The translations under genes and the position numbers were made by a program. A model generated the notes under the pieces. That model worked only from the letters and a program-made list of their open reading frames with translations. It did not search any database and was not told the DNA's origin. This document shows positions 6,739 through 9,400 of a stretch of DNA of 9,400 bases, piece after piece. The first letter of the stretch is position 1. Each line of letters starts with the position of its first letter. This DNA is from Candidatus Kuenenbacteria bacterium GW2011_GWA2_42_15 (GTDB taxonomy: Bacteria; Patescibacteriota; Patescibacteriia; UBA2196; GWA2-42-15), in assembly GCA_000998185.1 (NCBI GenBank), contig LCCW01000048.1, positions 1 to 9,400 of the forward strand, in the 5' to 3' direction.

Positions 6739-6764
6739 AAACCCGCCTTTCGCAAAAGACAGGG
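6737..6764 (-). terminator. Rho-independent terminator of the CYTH gene
   Basis: On the minus strand, CCCTGTCTTT (6764-6755) pairs with AAAGGCGGG (6750-6742) around a four-base loop, with one bulged T and one G-U pair. Five T residues follow (6741-6737). It begins 9 bases past the CYTH stop. The core resembles the terminator at 198-235 (GAAAGGCGGG). Confidence 0.75.
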
Positions 6765-6772
6765 TAAATTTA

Positions 6773-7369
6773 TCAGATTTCAGAATGTCGCGGCTGCTCT
6801 CGTTTGACTTGTTTGTCAAACCGATAAATAATATAATCCGCGTAATCAACGCCGTAGTCTTTGGCGATCTGGCTCATGGAACAAATGCGTTGTTTTGCCG
6901 GGTCAAAACCGAGCAGTTGAATGCCTTTGGAAACTCCGTCCCAGGAATCTGATTCTATCTCAATTACGGTCGGAATCAACGGGTAGGTATCTAGGTCAAA
7001 TTGGATATTTTGATATTGCCAACGCTCGCGCCGATTTTCTACCTCCAGCTTATGAACAAACCCGATGGCGAGAAAAAAATCGCGTACTTTTTCATAGTTT
7101 GAAACTTCAAACTCAATTTCTTCCATGCCTAGATCATTATCATGCTCCCCTGCTCCCGCGCCGATTCTTTTTTTGAAAGCCAGCGTAACCTTTTCTCCCT
7201 CATCGCGCAGGCGAATCCAGGAATTGTTTTTGTCCAAACGCCAATCAGGATATTCAAAATTCAAGCGATGGTATGTGCGCTTAAAAATTTTTTTCGCGCC
7301 AACGGACTCCAGCTTGGCACGGGTTTCTTTAATATTGATGTCGGTAAAGACAACCTCAAACTCTTCCAT
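6773..7369 (-). CDS. CYTH-domain protein (CyaB/triphosphatase-like) with altered ExExK motif
   Basis: This 198-residue protein belongs to the CYTH (triphosphate tunnel metalloenzyme) family, whose members act as class IV adenylate cyclases, thiamine triphosphatases or inorganic triphosphatases. The eight-strand tunnel pattern of alternating charged residues is visible: RLRDEGEKVTLAFKKR (53-68; Arg53, Arg55, Lys66, Lys67), EEIEFEV (83-89), Lys107 with Arg113-Arg114, FDLD (124-127) and VIEIES (135-140). The diagnostic N-terminal ExExK reads Glu3-Phe-Glu5-Val-Val7, so the phosphate-binding lysine is missing. The rest is intact, so substrate or activity may differ; I would not call it a cyclase. 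Length is normal. The gene is monocistronic: an AT-rich gap with a TATAAT box precedes it and a terminator follows within 10 bases. The ATG is supported by the -10 element nearby and by the family N-terminus starting at once. Confidence 0.85.
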   Translation of the reverse strand: MEEFEVVFTDINIKETRAKLESVGAKKIFKRTYHRLNFEYPDWRLDKNNSWIRLRDEGEKVTLAFKKRIGAGAGEHDNDLGMEEIEFEVSNYEKVRDFFLAIGFVHKLEVENRRERWQYQNIQFDLDTYPLIPTVIEIESDSWDGVSKGIQLLGFDPAKQRICSMSQIAKDYGVDYADYIIYRFDKQVKREQPRHSEI

Positions 7370-7377
7370 ATTATGAA

Positions 7378-7383
7378 ATTATA
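7378..7383 (-). promoter_or_regulatory. Candidate -10 element of the CYTH gene
   Basis: A perfect TATAAT on the minus strand ends 8 bases before the ATG at 7369, so the transcript would be nearly leaderless. The hexamer 17 bases upstream (AAACTT) is a poor -35 box. Confidence 0.35.
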
Positions 7384-7451
7384 ATTTTGAATTTTGAGTT
7401 AAGTTTTAATGATTGAATGACTGAATTTTAGATAAACACCAAGATATTGAA

Positions 7452-7481
7452 TATTAGATATTTAATATTAAATATCTAATA
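7452..7481. repeat. Perfect 30-base AT-only-core palindrome
   Basis: Two 15-base arms (7452-7466 and 7467-7481) are exact reverse complements with no loop. The site lies in the 141-base gap between the broken GT4 gene and the CYTH gene. It has no U run after it on the minus strand, so it is not a standard terminator. An operator, a cruciform-forming site or a dispersed palindromic repeat are all possible. Confidence 0.7.
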
Positions 7482-7950
7482 CCTTCATTAACAATAAGCT
7501 GTTCAATCGTTTATACCTTCCCTGACATTTTATATAATTGTTCTAGTTTTCTGGTGTGTTCACCCCAATTATATTTTTCTTTGACTTGGCGCAAACCAGC
7601 CAGAGAAAACTTCTGTCGTAAATTTTCGTCAGTCAAAATTATTTTAAGCTTTTCGGCCAAATCATCAATGTCGCCCGGGCGAACCAATAAACCGGCTTCT
7701 CCAACCACGCCTCTAACTCCGGGCAAACCCGAGCCGATAACCGGTTTGCCAAAATTTTCAGCTTCGGCCAAAACCAGACCAAAAGCTTCAGCCTTGGTAA
7801 CAGACGGCAATACAACCAAATCGGCCAGATAATAATAGCAGGCCAGCTCATCGTCAGACACGCAGCCGGCAAAAACTACGCAGTCGGAGATGTTTAATTC
7901 TTGAACTTGCTTTTCGTAATCCCGCCGCAAATCACCGTCGCCGACGATGA

Positions 7951-7972
7951 GTAATTTGTAATCCGCAATCCG
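7951..7972 (-). repeat. Heptameric repeat inside the broken GT4 gene
   Basis: The minus strand reads GGATTGC, GGATTAC, AAATTAC as successive 7-base units. They are translated as RIADYKL just before LLIVGDGD. Position and motif match the heptad at 5987-6009 in the fusion gene. Confidence 0.45.
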
Positions 7973-8010
7973 TCCCCCAATTTTCTGTTTGAACTTTTCC
8001 TGACTGGTGA

Positions 8011-8056
8011 GGGGGGATCCCCCGTAGGGGGATAATCCGTTATCGGATAATTTTCT
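8011..8056. repeat. GC-rich palindromic insert within the GT4 reading frame
   Basis: Overlapping inverted repeats lie here: GGGGGATCCCCC (8012-8023), ATCCCCC-GTA-GGGGGAT (8017-8033) and ATCCG-TTAT-CGGAT (8035-8048). The stretch is translated in frame as DNGLSPYGGSPLTSQ, a Gly/Pro/Ser-rich segment not expected between the helix EAFRKL and strand KLLIVG of GT4 enzymes. Confidence 0.6.
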
Positions 8057-8649
8057 AAACGCTTCAATTAAAACATCAACGCCTTTGAAATAATGAGCTT
8101 TGTCCAGTCCACCAATGAATAAAATATTTTTTTTGTCAGCTTGCCAATTTAGCCGCTGTTTTATTTGTTCCACGAGCAAGCGGTTGATTCTATCAGGAGA
8201 CTGACTCGCACCAAAAGGAATTTCCACAAATTTTTCTGTATATTTTTTATAAATATTTTTTATACTGGAATGTTCAACATAATCAAGCGAAGCGCAAATA
8301 ATCTTGTCGGCGATTTTGAAAAGATTATTTTTAATTATTCGGGTTGGGAAGCTTAACGATTTAACCAATAGATTATCAAAGCTGGCATCCATGTGGTAAA
8401 AAATAACCAGTTTTGCTCTAATCAAACCCAATTTTTTACCCAGCCACAACACTTCGGAAAAGCTTTCAAATATTTTATTTTAAAATTAATTTTCGTGGGG
8501 TCTAATTTTTCTTTTTGATCCAAAGTAAAAACAGTCACCTCATGACCAAGTTCAGACAGGCGCGCGGCTTCTTCAAAAGCAACGGCACCCATGCCGCCAC
8601 GGTAAGGAGGAAATTTGCAGACCAGATGAGCGATATGCATATAATTAAA

Positions 8650-8741
8650 TTCAAACCGCCTTCCCGCCTGCCGGACGGGCAGGTAGGCGAGGTGCAAGTT
8701 CAAACCGCCTTCCCGCCTGCCGGACGGGCAGGTAGGCGAGG
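8650..8741. repeat. Two 43-base REP-like palindromic repeats at the 3' side of the transposase
   Basis: Identical units at 8650-8692 and 8699-8741 are separated by 6 bases. Each starts TTCAAACCGCC and contains the hairpin CCTGCC-GGACG-GGCAGG followed by TAGGCGAGG. Hairpins of this type are common dispersed repeats in CPR genomes as I recall them. The second unit ends 7 bases before the transposase stop codon. Confidence 0.85.
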
Positions 8742-8748
8742 CGACAGA

Positions 8749-9285
8749 TCAATTATAAAGCAATTTTAATCCTTTTTTAAAATCTGCCAAATTTAGATTT
8801 ATACAAGACAAAACCATATCCTCGGCTTGAGACTCTCCCGCTTGCCTGACCACATTAGAAAAACTTGAATATTTATAATCTTTTAATTTCTTGATTGTTT
8901 CAACTTCTCCGTGCTTATATGGATTACCAATAATATAACCTTTAATCTGGTACAGCGCGTTATCATCTTCAATTAGATACAAATGATATTCGTCCCACAC
9001 CATTCTGCCTCTGGCATTATCTAAATTATTCAATTCAAAAGATGATCCGCCATTTACATAATTCAATAATTTAGGAACGGTTGTAAATTTTCCAAAATAA
9101 GCTAACAGATGATAATGATGGGAATTAATTCCGAAATAAAGATCTTTAAGTCCAAATTTTTTTGAGCCATCAATGATTCTGTTTAAGATTATGTCTTTTT
9201 TGAAATCTGTGTCAAATAATTTTTGATGCCTTAAAGTAGGGCTGGTGATAAAATAATAAGTAAATTCTTTAAAGAATCTGGTCAT
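8749..9285 (-). CDS. REP-associated tyrosine transposase-like protein (Y1/HUH, IS200-related)
   Basis: This 178-residue protein has the layout of a Y1 single-strand DNA transposase. YYFITSPTLRHQKLF (10-24) matches the first strand, FGINSHHYHLLAYF (51-64) contains the HUH metal-binding pair His57-Tyr-His59, and GRMVWDEYHLYLIEDD (93-108) matches the RAYT 'F-x-x-R-Y-x-x-x-L-V-E-D-D' region. YIIGNPYKHG (117-126) corresponds to 'YIxxNPxxAG', with Tyr117 the likely nucleophile, and DYKYSSF (136-142) matches the 'YxWSS' motif. These features favour the REP-associated branch over IS200 TnpA. Such enzymes nick and join hairpin repeats on single-stranded DNA. Length is normal and the catalytic residues look intact. 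Palindromic repeats sit on both sides, overlapping the gene's probable promoter and almost touching its stop (TGA, 8749-8751). No Shine-Dalgarno is visible. Confidence 0.82.
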   Translation of the reverse strand: MTRFFKEFTYYFITSPTLRHQKLFDTDFKKDIILNRIIDGSKKFGLKDLYFGINSHHYHLLAYFGKFTTVPKLLNYVNGGSSFELNNLDNARGRMVWDEYHLYLIEDDNALYQIKGYIIGNPYKHGEVETIKKLKDYKYSSFSNVVRQAGESQAEDMVLSCINLNLADFKKGLKLLYN

Positions 9286-9295
9286 GATATTAAGG

Positions 9296-9323
9296 ATTAT
9301 GCCTCCCCTAAAGGGGGTTTGAA
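9296..9323 (-). promoter_or_regulatory. Candidate transposase promoter formed by the repeat
   Basis: TTCAAA (9318-9323, inside the repeat's TTCAAACC box; 4 of 6 to TTGACA), a 16-base spacer, and CATAAT (9296-9301; 5 of 6) sit 10 bases before the ATG at 9285. The spacer is the GC-rich hairpin itself. The match is moderate and could be chance. Confidence 0.35.
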
Positions 9324-9360
9324 GACAGATGCCTCCCCTAAAGGGGGTTTGAAGACAGAT
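9301..9360. repeat. Two tandem 30-base repeats with a short hairpin, upstream of the transposase
   Basis: Two identical, directly adjacent 30-base units (9301-9330 and 9331-9360) each contain CCCC-TAAA-GGGG, then GGTTTGAA and GACAGAT. A few bases of a third copy (GCCTC, 9361-9365) follow. There are no spacers, so this is not a CRISPR array. Confidence 0.85.
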
Positions 9361-9391
9361 GCCTCGGCAGGTAGTTATATTCCGGTTTGAA
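9361..9391. repeat. Degenerate inverted copy of the 8650-type repeat
   Basis: The stretch contains CCTC, GGCAGG and CGGTTTGAA in the order found on the minus strand of the 8650-8692 unit, with the intervening bases lost or changed. Beyond it (9392-9400) nothing can be called. Confidence 0.4.
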
Positions 9392-9400
9392 CATAGTGGA

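Larger units (their letters stand above)
7511..8640 (-). pseudogene. GT4 glycosyltransferase broken by frameshift and internal deletion
   Basis: Two overlapping minus-strand frames make up one family 4 glycosyltransferase. The upstream piece, from ATG 8640, begins MHIAHLVCKFPPYRGGMG, the classic GT4 N-terminus, and runs to about 8455 before a stop at 8422. The downstream piece is open from about 8480 to TAA at 7511. It carries LWLGKKLGLI, YHMDASFDN, NILFIGGLD, LLIVGDGDL, the complete EX7E motif in TKAEAFGLVLAEAE, PVIGSGLPG and KYNWGEH. Relatives I remember have roughly 30-40 residues between the end of the first piece and 'EVLWLGKK', including an LHYPFFGG-like stretch. Those residues are absent, so an out-of-frame deletion is more likely than a one-base error. 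Repeat-derived residues are inserted farther on. The first-piece frame extends upstream of 8640 only through a repeat, so the start is placed at 8640. A sequencing or assembly fault could mimic this. Confidence 0.75.

Noticed and set aside
8641..8703. Upstream extension of the GT4 N-terminal piece to an ATG at 8703
   Set aside because: The added residues (including LPVRQAGRR) are encoded by the 43-base palindromic repeat. The family N-terminus begins at the ATG at 8640.
9301..9360. Possible CRISPR array
   Set aside because: Only two units are present and they are directly adjacent with no spacer. The 8650-8741 pair has just 6 bases between units. No cas gene is present.
1..9400. TGA read as glycine (Gracilibacteria/SR1-type code)
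   Set aside because: The transposase ends cleanly at TGA at its family length, and no gene needs TGA read-through to give conserved protein.

Overview
The window most likely comes from a Patescibacteria/CPR genome, probably Parcubacteria-like. This is inference, with no search run. The signs are a MurF-like ligase without its usual N-terminal domain, a large membrane protein of a type I associate with CPR genomes, a CyaB-like CYTH protein, no clear Shine-Dalgarno sequence before any gene, and many small GC-rich palindromic or heptameric repeats between and inside genes. Stops TAA, TAG and TGA are all used, so code 11 fits and TGA recoding does not.

Layout: the first 161 bases hold the C-terminal end of a plus-strand membrane protein. 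It converges on a minus-strand deaminase, and a perfect bidirectional terminator hairpin lies between them (198-235). Everything after that is on the minus strand. In order of transcription, from high to low coordinates, it runs: REP-associated-type Y1 transposase (8749-9285); GT4 glycosyltransferase broken by a frameshift and apparent internal deletion (7511-8640); CYTH-domain phosphatase/cyclase-like protein (6773-7369); 893-residue GT4-GtrA-GT4 fusion (4012-6693); 533-residue membrane protein of unknown function (2390-3991); MurF-like ligase (929-2194); tRNA-Glu(CUC) (721-792) with an apparent tRNA remnant just upstream; and the deaminase (250-687). No gene-free stretch exceeds about 200 bases.

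The theme is the cell envelope. The glycosyltransferases and GtrA segment point to lipid-linked glycan assembly at the membrane, and MurF to peptidoglycan precursor synthesis. The fusion gene and the unknown membrane protein are 20 bases apart and probably co-transcribed. The fusion gene has a good sigma70-type promoter whose -35 box overlaps the terminator of the CYTH gene.

The most unusual features are the three-part fusion, with changed EX7E motifs in both GT domains; the transposase bracketed by palindromic repeats that carry a shared TTCAAACC box in inverted orientation; and repeat-derived sequence read through in frame inside two glycosyltransferases.
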